24,492 nt of DNA, taken from assembly GCA_016930995.1 (NCBI GenBank), contig JAFGFQ010000127.1, positions 1-24,492 on the forward strand, in the 5' to 3' direction. Made by a program: the position numbers and the translations under genes. This DNA is from Thermoplasmatota archaeon. GTDB taxonomy: Archaea > Thermoplasmatota > E2 > DHVEG-1. Shown here piece by piece: positions 1 to 6,956 of the stretch. Below the pieces are notes generated by a model. It searched no databases. It was not told where the DNA came from and worked only from the letters and a program-made list of their open reading frames with translations. Position 1 is the stretch's first letter, and every line of letters starts with the position of its first letter.

Positions 1-2
1 AT

Positions 3-632
3 AAAACCGCAGAAGAATTTACAATATACATGAAAAAATTCACTGATTTGTACGTCTCGTTATCGAAAATCGTACAGACACACACCAATAAACCACACCC
101 TGTTATCCTTGATCTTGGTTGCGGGCCCGGGTTGCTTTCTGTTGAGATTAAAAAACAAATTCCTGATTCGATGGTTGTTGGAATCGACCCGTTGATTAAG
201 ATGTTGGTTTTAGCAAACAAGAACATGAAAGAATCAAATGTTTCTGGATTTCATCCTCTCCGTGACGTCTCAGAGAAAATTGCTTTGAAAAATGAAAGCA
301 TTGACACAATTGCGAGTCGATTCAGCCTTGCGTATTGGAAGAGCCCCAACCAGAGTTTTTCTGAAATGCATCGGGTGCTGAAACCAGGTGGAAAAATCAT
401 CTTCGAAGCGTTGAACAAGGAGTTTCCGCGTTGGAAACTTTTCTGTATTAAAATTGGAATGTTGTTGAACCACTCTGGCAGAGATGTAAGTAAATATCAT
501 GTCGATGCTTATGATTTTGCATATACACAAAAAGAAGTAGAAATGTTCTTTCAAAAAGCAGGATTTACCATCCTTAAGAAAGAAGGGAAAAAAAACGAAT
601 GGAAATTCCTTGTTGTCGCAGAGAAGAAATAG
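3..632 (+). CDS. Class I SAM-dependent methyltransferase, 5'-truncated by the window edge
   Basis: This is a Rossmann-fold methyltransferase of the Methyltransf_11 kind. Seen in the sequence: the SAM-binding motif I LDLGCGPG, an acidic motif II region (VVGIDPL), a motif IV-like stretch (DTIASRFSLAYW), and the post-IV signature HRVLKPGGKIIFE. The first ATG is at 30, but the frame stays open to the window edge and encodes KTAEEFTIY directly before it. That reads like the N-terminal helix of this family, so the true start probably lies before base 1. No ribosome-binding site is visible before 30. The substrate cannot be told; the family acts on quinones, small molecules and proteins. The downstream genes have their own promoter signals, so it is not clearly in an operon with them. 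Confidence 0.8.
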   Translation, partial: KTAEEFTIYMKKFTDLYVSLSKIVQTHTNKPHPVILDLGCGPGLLSVEIKKQIPDSMVVGIDPLIKMLVLANKNMKESNVSGFHPLRDVSEKIALKNESIDTIASRFSLAYWKSPNQSFSEMHRVLKPGGKIIFEALNKEFPRWKLFCIKIGMLLNHSGRDVSKYHVDAYDFAYTQKEVEMFFQKAGFTILKKEGKKNEWKFLVVAEKK

Positions 633-634
633 GT

Positions 635-644
635 GTTATATAAC
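635..644 (+). promoter_or_regulatory. 10-bp palindromic TATA-like element
   Basis: GTTATATAAC is a perfect palindrome directly after the methyltransferase stop. It resembles an archaeal TATA box and would place a transcript start near 660-670, giving the next gene (ATG at 728) a leader of about 60 bases. A second TATA-like box nearer the gene (689-699) is the stronger candidate. This one may be an alternative promoter or chance in A/T-rich sequence. Confidence 0.25.
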
Positions 645-688
645 CTTGTATCCCTCCTGTGAATCCATTCATATATTTCTTACAAAAA

Positions 689-699
689 ATATATATAGT
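689..699 (+). promoter_or_regulatory. TATA-box promoter of the transglutaminase-fold gene
   Basis: AATATATATAG is centred about 34 bases before the ATG at 728. With the usual archaeal spacing of about 25 bases, transcription would start near 718-722, leaving a leader of only 6-10 bases. The string TATATATAGTTAA here also occurs at the hdr operon promoter (from 12553). Confidence 0.45.
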
Positions 700-727
700 T
701 AATAAATGTAATATTTTTTATAGATTT

Positions 728-2041
728 ATGAACACCATAACAATGATAAATGCTCCTTTAAAGAAATTGCTAGCGACATTGATGATTATCCTTTTTTGTA
801 TGCCTATACTATCCCCGATATCAACAAGTCAGCAAGGTATTGAAAATAAGACAGACAATACCCAACTGGATACAGAAGGACAAGAACTCTACCTTCTTCG
901 TGTCGAGCATTTTTTATACCTAAATGCATCAGATAGTCTGGAGGTTTTTCATGTCCTCTTCTCCTTTCCACCGGATTATGGTTATCAAGTACCGATCATC
1001 TTAGAGCTCCACAACGATAGCACGCTTTCAAGGATTATACATTATTCTATTCAGGATGATGCCTTACCACCAAATAAAATCATCAATTTTACCCTAGGCC
1101 CTATGAATCAATCTGACAGCATTCTCCTACATTTCTCCTGCTGGATTCTAGTGAAAAAACACGACTTTACAGACTTGCCCGTTTATGTCAAGATACCCAG
1201 GAAATATCAATTACCTGAAGAAAATAAAATTTGGTTATCCACAACAAAACAGGTTCAGGTTCATAGTCTGTTAATAAATATTAAAGCACGACACTTACTA
1301 GGGTTAAGTGACAATCTTGTTCGATACGCTCACAGAATCTCTCTTTTTATCAAATACCACCGTTATCTTTTTTTTGTAATCGGATTAAACACAGGTTTGT
1401 TACTTGCTCAGGACGCACGAACAACCTTATTGTTTAACGGAGAAAACGTTGGCCGATCACATTTAGCCTGTGCTTTTTTCAGGACACAAAACATTCCTGC
1501 GCGAGTACTCCTTGCGAACAACGACCAAGGGTTTTGGACCCAGATGCATTATATGGTAGAATACTTTTGTCCAGGATATGGATGGGTCCTTCTTGATCCA
1601 ACCTTCGGGAAAACCCCCTATCCAACCTATCATCAAGTGATCAACAGAGTATGCTATCCAGAAGATGAACAAGATACAAAAAGAGATTATATTTTTCCAT
1701 TAATGAAGGGAGAAGAACGATGGTTATGGATCGACACTGAGCATGTTGTTCCGTATTATGTCGATTGTGAACAGGGAAGCAAAAGTCGTATGTTTACAGA
1801 AGCAAAAGTATCAGCAGATGAGATTGTCACATCATATGCTTTTGTTTTAACTCAGATAGTATTTCGTATATATCAAGGGTTTTTTGGGATGAATTTGACC
1901 CAAGAGAACCAGCAACATTTGGAAAACGCTATACAATACCAAAAACAAGCGATTCATGAATTGCAACAAGCACTGAACCTTGAAGGATACATCAGTTATC
2001 TCAATAGGGCTTATGATGAATATCAAGAAATTCAAATTTAA
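728..2041 (+). CDS. Secreted transglutaminase-fold protein, catalytic Cys replaced
   Basis: A 437-residue protein with an N-terminal export signal (basic LKK followed by LLATLMIILFCMPIL) and a transglutaminase-like core at about residues 225-300. In that family the core reads G-x-C-x-G-K-x-x-L, then an R...GIPAR stretch, then H and D motifs. Here the matching stretch is GENVGRSHLACAFFR then NIPAR, so the nucleophile position is Asn240. His274 (MHYMVEY) and Asp290 (LLDPTFG) are present. The C-terminal 80 residues are helical and Gln/Glu-rich, perhaps a coiled coil. An in-frame GTG at 659 gives a longer reading. I chose ATG 728 because it follows a TATA box and leaves the signal peptide near the N-terminus; ATG 743 is another option. 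Peptide cross-linking or hydrolysis is doubtful without the Cys; a binding or structural role is possible. Confidence 0.65.
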   Translation: MNTITMINAPLKKLLATLMIILFCMPILSPISTSQQGIENKTDNTQLDTEGQELYLLRVEHFLYLNASDSLEVFHVLFSFPPDYGYQVPIILELHNDSTLSRIIHYSIQDDALPPNKIINFTLGPMNQSDSILLHFSCWILVKKHDFTDLPVYVKIPRKYQLPEENKIWLSTTKQVQVHSLLINIKARHLLGLSDNLVRYAHRISLFIKYHRYLFFVIGLNTGLLLAQDARTTLLFNGENVGRSHLACAFFRTQNIPARVLLANNDQGFWTQMHYMVEYFCPGYGWVLLDPTFGKTPYPTYHQVINRVCYPEDEQDTKRDYIFPLMKGEERWLWIDTEHVVPYYVDCEQGSKSRMFTEAKVSADEIVTSYAFVLTQIVFRIYQGFFGMNLTQENQQHLENAIQYQKQAIHELQQALNLEGYISYLNRAYDEYQEIQI

Positions 2042-2050
2042 ATGTATTTT

Positions 2051-2170
2051 CTAGTAGTCCCCAACGAGAAATCCAAATGCATAATACCTTCGTCGTTTCT
2101 CTGAAAAAATAGATTTTTTGGTTCGATTAACTTTTATTCGAATGTGTTTTTTTACTGGTTTCTTCGTCAT
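2051..2170 (-). CDS. Possible small basic protein, 39 residues
   Basis: On the - strand, an ATG at 2170 opens a 39-codon frame very rich in Lys and Arg that ends in an aromatic tail (YYAFGFLVGDY). GGAG lies nine bases before this ATG. The TATA-like sequence at 2206-2217 reads almost the same on both strands, so it could serve this gene as well as the divergent acyltransferase. The stop falls nine bases from the stop of the preceding + strand gene, a neat convergent layout. I do not recognise a family. The evidence is context only, and the frame may be chance. Confidence 0.3.
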   Translation of the reverse strand: MTKKPVKKHIRIKVNRTKKSIFSEKRRRYYAFGFLVGDY

Positions 2171-2205
2171 ATCGAAATTCTCCAATGATTTATTGTCCCA
2201 AGATC

Positions 2206-2217
2206 CGTATATAAACG
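2206..2217 (+). promoter_or_regulatory. TATA box, possibly bidirectional
   Basis: CGTATATAAACG lies about 27 bases before the ATG at 2238, the spacing expected for a leaderless archaeal transcript. Its reverse complement is CGTTTATATACG, so a similar box faces the small - strand frame at 2170. Confidence 0.5.
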
Positions 2218-2237
2218 TGCGGTGGTAGAATGTCAAA

Positions 2238-3023
2238 ATGGAAATTAACAAATCATCATTACATTTATTAGCATCTCAAAGTATTGACGTACTCATGTCA
2301 GACCAACAACAGAAAAAAAAGAAAAGACCAGTGTGGTCCAACTTTTTTCCACTTATTCCATCGATGTTTTTTATTGTTGGACTTATCCCCGTTTTCATTG
2401 TTTTTTTTATTCTTCATCGTTACTTTCATTTTTTTGGATTTACTACGTATTGGCATTTCTTACTATTGCCTTTTATTATGTACTTTGGAGCAATCCTTTT
2501 ATTTCTCTCTGAGCTTTATATCACCGGTGGTATAATAAGAATCTTGCACATCACCTATCAACCTGGTGTCCATGAGTATTCATTCCGAAATAAAAACACC
2601 GTGAAATGGACCTTGATTTGCGTTCTCTACACACCTTTTCGAAAATTCCTTGAGATATTTCCACTTGGAAGAATAAAACAACATCACCTGAAACTCCTTG
2701 GGATGATAATCGGAAAAAATTCACTTGTCGGAGGGGTGATAAAAGACCCATGCCTCACTGAATTCGGTAGTAACGTAACAATGGGGGAATATGCAATCAT
2801 CTATAGTCATATCCATAATATGCAGCATGAGACAATTTTCATGGAAAAGGTAAAAGTAGGAAACAACTGCGTGATTGGCGCTGGAGCCATCATCATGCCT
2901 GGGGCAATCCTAGAAGATGACGTCATTGTTGCGGCAGGGGCACTGGTGACAAAAGGGCAAATCCTTCTAAAAGGAAAAACATATGGAGGCGTCCCAGCAA
3001 AAGAAATAATGAAAAAAGCATAA
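2238..3023 (+). CDS. Membrane-anchored left-handed beta-helix (hexapeptide) acyltransferase
   Basis: A 261-residue protein. Two strongly hydrophobic segments (about residues 35-60 and 70-100) precede a C-terminal hexapeptide-repeat domain (about residues 155-258). The domain has the repeated I/V-G-x-x-x-x pattern, a loop IYSHIHNMQHE with His residues typical of the acetyl-CoA site, and the closing GGVPAKEI motif common in sugar O-acetyltransferases. It probably transfers an acyl group onto a glycan, lipid or envelope precursor at the inner face of the membrane; the acceptor is unknown. The start at 2238 fits a leaderless transcript from the TATA box at 2206. An ATG at 2295, just before a Lys-rich stretch, is an alternative that keeps both hydrophobic segments. 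Confidence 0.75.
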   Translation: MEINKSSLHLLASQSIDVLMSDQQQKKKKRPVWSNFFPLIPSMFFIVGLIPVFIVFFILHRYFHFFGFTTYWHFLLLPFIMYFGAILLFLSELYITGGIIRILHITYQPGVHEYSFRNKNTVKWTLICVLYTPFRKFLEIFPLGRIKQHHLKLLGMIIGKNSLVGGVIKDPCLTEFGSNVTMGEYAIIYSHIHNMQHETIFMEKVKVGNNCVIGAGAIIMPGAILEDDVIVAAGALVTKGQILLKGKTYGGVPAKEIMKKA

Positions 3024-3030
3024 TGTGAAT

Positions 3031-3056
3031 ATTTAAATATACTGCCGATATATATT
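3031..3056 (+). promoter_or_regulatory. Two overlapping TATA-like boxes before the CGPC thioredoxin-fold gene
   Basis: ATTTAAATAT at 3031-3040 and GATATATATTT at about 3048-3057 are both plausible TATA boxes. The first would start a transcript near 3060, the second near 3078. This leaves the choice between ATG 3058 and ATG 3079 open. Confidence 0.35.
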
Positions 3057-3078
3057 TATGAAAGAAATGGGGATTAAT

Positions 3079-3966
3079 ATGAAAAAAAATATAATAACAG
3101 GTCTAATAATCTTGATGATGATAACGCCCATAGCTACAGCAATACCAACGGTAACAAATACAGTAAAAGAGAGCATAAACGAATCGAATAGCTTTCAGGA
3201 AAATTTTACTCATTCCGTACTGACTGAATATGGCACATTGACAACATGTGGTCCTTGTGTAACTGCATCCAGTCAATTGTACAGTATATACAATTCCGGT
3301 GATCTTGATTTTTACTATGTTTCTTTGGTATGGGATAAAGGAAATCTTCATGTGAGAAATAGATTAACAGAATTAGAAGTGACGAGTGTACCAGATGTGC
3401 ATTTCGATGGTGGATATAAAAGGTTAATAGGCTCTCAAACGAGTGAACAACCGTATCGAACCGCAATATCACAATGTGGTACAAGAGATGTACCAAATAT
3501 TGATGTAGAGGTCGACGTTGAATGGAAAGGCGGCGGTACTTTAAAGATTACAGTGACAGTAATGAATAATGAGCCAGAGGAATATAACGGACATCTAAGA
3601 GTGTATGTAGTGGAAAAAATATCAAGATGGAATGATAACAGTGGTAAGCCTTACCATTTTGGTGTGTTAGACATTCCAGTAGATAGAAATCTAGCTGTTT
3701 CTGAATATCAGCAACAATGTTACAAAAACGCTCTTGGAGATACGTATTCATTCAAAAAAACATGGATTGGAGCATTATATGGGTTCGGCAATATCACTAA
3801 AGAAAATACGATGGTGATAGCATCGATTTTTGATCCTGATTCAGGCCATGTAGTGCAAACTGCTGCAGCTGAGCCGACAAGTAGTGGTAGATTATTTATA
3901 ACTCCGTTAATAAGACTACAACAATTATTTTTAGCAATAAAAGCGTTATATAATCACTTCCAATAG
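3079..3966 (+). CDS. Secreted thioredoxin-fold protein with CGPC motif (Omp28-like)
   Basis: A 295-residue exported protein. A signal peptide (MKKN followed by a hydrophobic run ending about ATAIPT) is followed by a thioredoxin-like domain with a CGPC redox pair at residues 57 and 60 and a SVPDVHFDGG stretch in the place of the cis-Pro loop. A beta-rich region follows (about residues 145-260, alternating polar/hydrophobic, as in Omp28-like proteins), then a hydrophobic C-terminal tail. It likely acts outside the membrane as a thiol-disulfide or redox-sensing protein; whether it reduces or oxidises cannot be read. ATG 3058 is in frame and adds seven residues. I chose 3079 because it starts directly at a canonical signal peptide and is preceded by GGGGATTAAT. 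The thioredoxin-CcdA gene about 1.2 kb downstream may be a functional partner. Confidence 0.6.
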   Translation: MKKNIITGLIILMMITPIATAIPTVTNTVKESINESNSFQENFTHSVLTEYGTLTTCGPCVTASSQLYSIYNSGDLDFYYVSLVWDKGNLHVRNRLTELEVTSVPDVHFDGGYKRLIGSQTSEQPYRTAISQCGTRDVPNIDVEVDVEWKGGGTLKITVTVMNNEPEEYNGHLRVYVVEKISRWNDNSGKPYHFGVLDIPVDRNLAVSEYQQQCYKNALGDTYSFKKTWIGALYGFGNITKENTMVIASIFDPDSGHVVQTAAAEPTSSGRLFITPLIRLQQLFLAIKALYNHFQ

Positions 3967-4125
3967 AATACAATCGACTAATTGAGAAAGCAGAAAACAC
4001 ACTGGTTTATTCCCCAAGTGAAATAGTAGGTTTTACTCTATCCAAAATCGTCTTTCCATGAGCAATATTAGTTTCTATCATGTGAAAGCAATGGATTAAA
4101 AAACAACACATTGATAGGAAAGATA

Positions 4126-4141
4126 TTTCTCAATAGAGAAA
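4126..4141. repeat. Short perfect inverted repeat upstream of the E1-like gene
   Basis: TTTCTC-aata-GAGAAA lies in the 244-base gap between 3966 and 4211, just upstream of the TATA box at 4153. It could be an operator or the 3' hairpin of the preceding transcript. At six base pairs it may be chance. The rest of this gap shows no open frame or RNA gene that I can support. Confidence 0.2.
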
Positions 4142-4152
4142 GAGGGAATGTT

Positions 4153-4161
4153 TTTATAATA
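4153..4161 (+). promoter_or_regulatory. TATA-box promoter of the E1/ubiquitin-like/CcdA unit
   Basis: TTTATAATA would start a transcript near 4182, leaving a leader of about 28 bases. That leader carries AGGTG at 4201-4205, a good Shine-Dalgarno sequence five bases before the ATG. Confidence 0.45.
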
Positions 4162-4210
4162 CACCTTTATTTTTGCACATAGCAGACCTTTAAGAATCTT
4201 AGGTGTCAGT

Positions 4211-4936
4211 ATGAATCAAGAGAGATATAGAAGACAAATGCTTCTCAAAGAGTTAGGTCAGAACGGTCAAGAGATGCTTGCAACAAAACATGCGATTGTT
4301 ATCGGGGGCGGTGGTCTGGGGAGTAACAGTGCAAATCTACTCGTTCGCATGGGTATTGGAAATGTTGATGTTATCGATTTTGACGTAGTTGATATCACAA
4401 ATCTCCATCGGACATCGGTATTCTCAGAAAAGGATGTTGGGAAATCCAAAGCCTTAATTCTTCAGCAGAGATTAGAATCAATAAATTCGAAGGTACATGT
4501 GAAAGGGATTAACCAGAAAGTATCCACAGATAACATCGAATATCTGGTTGATGATGCTGATATTATTATTGATGGAACTGATAGTGTCCAGCTTCGTGTA
4601 CTTATCAATCAAATATCACACAATCATAACATCCCCTGGGTTTACGCAGGGGTCAATGAGACCATTGGAATGATCATGGGAATCCTTCCAAAGAAAACAC
4701 CATGTTTTCAATGCATCACCCAGAATATACCAGATTCAAAAGCTATGGAAATACCAGTGCTAGGCAGTCTGCCAGCTACGATAGCCTCCATCCAATGTAA
4801 CGAGGCAATAAAAATGCTTCTTGGGATACAACCGAAAGGATTGCTCATCTACGATGTATGGAACCAATCCTTTGAAACCATCGATATAGAAAGAAATCCG
4901 GACTGCCCAACTTGTTCAACGAAAACAATTAAATAA
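4211..4936 (+). CDS. E1-like adenylyltransferase, ThiF/MoeB/HesA family
   Basis: A 241-residue enzyme predicted to adenylate the C-terminal Gly-Gly of a ubiquitin-like sulfur carrier, here almost certainly the product of the next gene. Visible motifs: ATP-binding GGGGLGS (residues 32-38), the VIDFDVVDITNLHR stretch (residues 54-67) with the Asp and Arg that contact ATP, DGTDS, and two zinc-type Cys pairs (CFQC and, near the end, CPTC). The VLGSLPATIASIQ segment aligns with the MoeB/ThiF active-site region. Length is typical for MoeB/ThiF and there is no rhodanese domain. AGGTG sits five bases before the ATG. The pathway could be molybdopterin or tungstopterin, thiamine, tRNA thiolation or another sulfur transfer; nothing nearby decides. 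Confidence 0.85.
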   Translation: MNQERYRRQMLLKELGQNGQEMLATKHAIVIGGGGLGSNSANLLVRMGIGNVDVIDFDVVDITNLHRTSVFSEKDVGKSKALILQQRLESINSKVHVKGINQKVSTDNIEYLVDDADIIIDGTDSVQLRVLINQISHNHNIPWVYAGVNETIGMIMGILPKKTPCFQCITQNIPDSKAMEIPVLGSLPATIASIQCNEAIKMLLGIQPKGLLIYDVWNQSFETIDIERNPDCPTCSTKTIK

Positions 4937-4949
4937 AAAGGGAAAGACT

Positions 4950-5198
4950 ATGAAAATCACCGTGAAGCTAATTGGCCGATATAAAGACATCACCGGGCAA
5001 GAAAAAATCGAATTTGATATCACAGATGATACAATCATTCGAGATATTATTGCCACATTTGTGAAAAAATATCCTGCTGTTGAAAAAGATAAAGGTCGTA
5101 TGATGGTGATAAAAAACAACATGTATACCTCCTATGACACCACAGTTGGCAAGGACGATGAGATTGCTTTATCTCCCCCAGTTGTATCTGGTGGCTAG
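4950..5198 (+). CDS. Ubiquitin-like sulfur carrier, MoaD/ThiS family
   Basis: An 82-residue beta-grasp protein ending PPVVSGG, the C-terminal Gly-Gly that is adenylated and then thiocarboxylated in MoaD, ThiS and SAMP proteins. The start MKITVKLIGRYKDITG matches the first two strands of MoaD. It lies 13 bases after the E1-like gene and five bases before the thioredoxin-CcdA gene, so the three are probably co-transcribed. Without other cofactor genes nearby I cannot say whether it serves molybdopterin/tungstopterin synthesis, thiamine, tRNA or protein modification. Confidence 0.85.
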   Translation: MKITVKLIGRYKDITGQEKIEFDITDDTIIRDIIATFVKKYPAVEKDKGRMMVIKNNMYTSYDTTVGKDDEIALSPPVVSGG

Positions 5199-5203
5199 AT
5201 GGA

Positions 5204-6463
5204 ATGAATAAAACGTATGCAACTGTCTGGTTTTTCCTTCTTTTACTTCTCCTTAGCTCAGCTATAGTTGCCGCGGAAAAACAGGTTATTGTCGATTTTT
5301 ATTATTCTGAAACATGTGGTTCTTGCAGACCAGCTATTGCAGTCATGGACAATGTGACAACTCATTATGAGAGAAATTACTCAGGAAAAGTAATTATTAA
5401 CAAAAAAGACGTTGGCGCGAATGCAACTAATCGTGATGAAATGCGAACCAGGAAACTATCGTATCCCTCGGTCATTATCAACAATGAAACTAGAATCCCC
5501 AAAGCGAATATAACGTTCACCGATGTGACTGAAAGAATCAATGAGTACATCACAAATCTCAAGATAAAGAAGACATATGATGAAAATATCATACATATCC
5601 CGTGGATCGGGACTGTGAATCTCACAACCTTATCTCTCCCGTTATTAACAGTTGTGCTTGCAGGACTTGATAGTTTTAACCCCTGTTCCTTTTTTATACT
5701 GATTTTCCTTTTAAATTTACTTGTCTATCTTCAGTCTAGAAAAAGAATGCTGCTTGTTGGCGGTATCTTTATCTTTTTTTCGGGATTATTCTATTTTCTC
5801 TTTATGTTTGTCATGTTCAATACCTTATTGATTACTGCATCATTTATAAGTTTCTTCTCCGTTGCTGTCGGAGTGGTTGCCCTAGGCATAGGTCTGCTGA
5901 ACATGAAGGATTTCTTCTCATTGAAAAAAGGACCAAGTCTCAGTATCCCCGAAGAAAAACGATCACTCATCTTTCAGAGAATAAGAAATCTTATCAAATC
6001 ACCTTCACTTTTGGCAATGTTTGGTGCGACGATCTTCTTGGCGATAAGTGTGAATTTTTATGAACTGCTCTGCACCCTAGGTTTTCCGCTTATCTATACG
6101 ACACGATTGACAAGCGCTGAAGTCCCAATATTGGAGTATTATCTCTATATTCTAAGTTACAATATCATCTATGTCATTCCGCTTATTATCATTCTTGTGA
6201 TCTTCAGCTTCACACTAGGAAAGATGAAACTGACTGAATGGCAAATACAGAGATTGAAATTATTTTCCGGGATCCTTATCTTTTGTTTTGGATTGTTATT
6301 CATTGTTGATTACATGTTACTGGAAAATATTCTTACCTCGATTAGCTTACCACTACTTAGTTTTCTACTGACAATATGCATATCGCCTCTATGGAAAAAA
6401 TATAAAAACAAACAAGAAAGCAGACGAGAAAATAACTCTGAATTATCGAAAAACAAATTCTAG
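5204..6463 (+). CDS. Thioredoxin domain fused to CcdA/DsbD-type transmembrane electron carrier
   Basis: A 419-residue membrane protein. A signal or first membrane helix (WFFLLLLLLSSAIV) leads into a thioredoxin domain with CGSC at residues 38-41 and the cis-Pro loop SYPSV (Pro88). The C-terminal two thirds hold about six to eight hydrophobic helices. The two isolated Cys residues expected of CcdA/DsbD are present: Cys161 in SFNPCSF and Cys290 in YELLCTLGFP. The family carries reducing equivalents from cytoplasmic thioredoxin across the membrane; here the outer thioredoxin acceptor is built in. The C-terminus is Lys/Glu-rich and cytoplasmic. Partnership with the sulfur-carrier pair before it, or with the secreted CGPC protein at 3079, is an inference from position. 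It is convergent with the hydrogenase operon, with only four bases between stops. Confidence 0.8.
   Translation: MNKTYATVWFFLLLLLLSSAIVAAEKQVIVDFYYSETCGSCRPAIAVMDNVTTHYERNYSGKVIINKKDVGANATNRDEMRTRKLSYPSVIINNETRIPKANITFTDVTERINEYITNLKIKKTYDENIIHIPWIGTVNLTTLSLPLLTVVLAGLDSFNPCSFFILIFLLNLLVYLQSRKRMLLVGGIFIFFSGLFYFLFMFVMFNTLLITASFISFFSVAVGVVALGIGLLNMKDFFSLKKGPSLSIPEEKRSLIFQRIRNLIKSPSLLAMFGATIFLAISVNFYELLCTLGFPLIYTTRLTSAEVPILEYYLYILSYNIIYVIPLIIILVIFSFTLGKMKLTEWQIQRLKLFSGILIFCFGLLFIVDYMLLENILTSISLPLLSFLLTICISPLWKKYKNKQESRRENNSELSKNKF
6395..6408 (-). terminator. Possible U-rich terminator of the hydrogenase operon
   Basis: Read on the - strand, this is a T5 followed by a T6 run about 60-75 bases after the protease stop. 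Archaeal termination commonly uses oligo-U tracts. The tracts lie inside the Lys-rich 3' end of the convergent CcdA-type gene. Confidence 0.3.
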
Positions 6464-6467
6464 GGTT

Positions 6468-6944
6468 TTATTTCTCAGATAGGACCTGTTGTATTTCTTT
6501 TTTTAGTGTTTTTTTAAGATCGGGGAGTTGTTTTTTTAGTTGTGTAGACAAACCAATCCCAAAGGAGAGGTCATATGGTTGAACACCAAACACATACAGT
6601 CTCTGAGGAAGTTCATTAAGCTGTTTTGAAAGCGCAAGGACGCTGATAAAATCCGATTCATGTGTTGATAAACGAATCGGTGTTTTTTTTTGTTGTATCT
6701 CTGAAAGGGTAAACAATCGAGTTTCACCAGGTTTACCTTTGAAATCCACTGCGTCGATAAGGACAGCCACATCAAAACGGGAAAGCAGATGAAGTAGATT
6801 CATCCCCCCCGTGCCTGCATCAATCAGTTCCGCTTCTTTGTAAGATGTATCTTTCTCTTTCTGCAAAAAACCAAGTAATTCGATTCCTATACCATCGTCA
6901 TGGCGGAGGGGATTGCCCAATCCGATAATCCCAATATTGTTCAT
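6468..6944 (-). CDS. Hydrogenase maturation endopeptidase (HyaD/HycI/FrcD family)
   Basis: A 158-residue protease that removes the C-terminal peptide of the [NiFe] large subunit after nickel insertion. Seen: GLGNPLRHDDGIG at residues 8-20 and the three nickel-sensing positions of the family, Asp17 in DDG, Asp64 in LIDAVD and His95 in STHES. Length is normal. It is the last gene of the hydrogenase operon, 12 bases after the large subunit whose C-terminal motif it would process. The Lys-rich C-terminus is encoded by A7 runs that are T7 tracts on the other strand. Confidence 0.88.
   Translation of the reverse strand: MNNIGIIGLGNPLRHDDGIGIELLGFLQKEKDTSYKEAELIDAGTGGMNLLHLLSRFDVAVLIDAVDFKGKPGETRLFTLSEIQQKKTPIRLSTHESDFISVLALSKQLNELPQRLYVFGVQPYDLSFGIGLSTQLKKQLPDLKKTLKKEIQQVLSEK
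6498..6537 (+). terminator. Possible U-rich terminator of the E1/CcdA transcript
   Basis: Three T7 runs (6498-6504, 6509-6515, 6531-6537) follow the + strand stop at 6463. Oligo-T tracts are the usual archaeal termination signal. They are embedded in the Lys-rich C-terminal codons of the convergent protease gene. Confidence 0.4.
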
Positions 6945-6956
6945 ACGAAAGACAAA

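Noticed and set aside
659..727. GTG start giving 23 more residues to the transglutaminase-fold protein
   Set aside because: The extra stretch covers the best TATA box and would bury the signal peptide; ATG 728 fits better.
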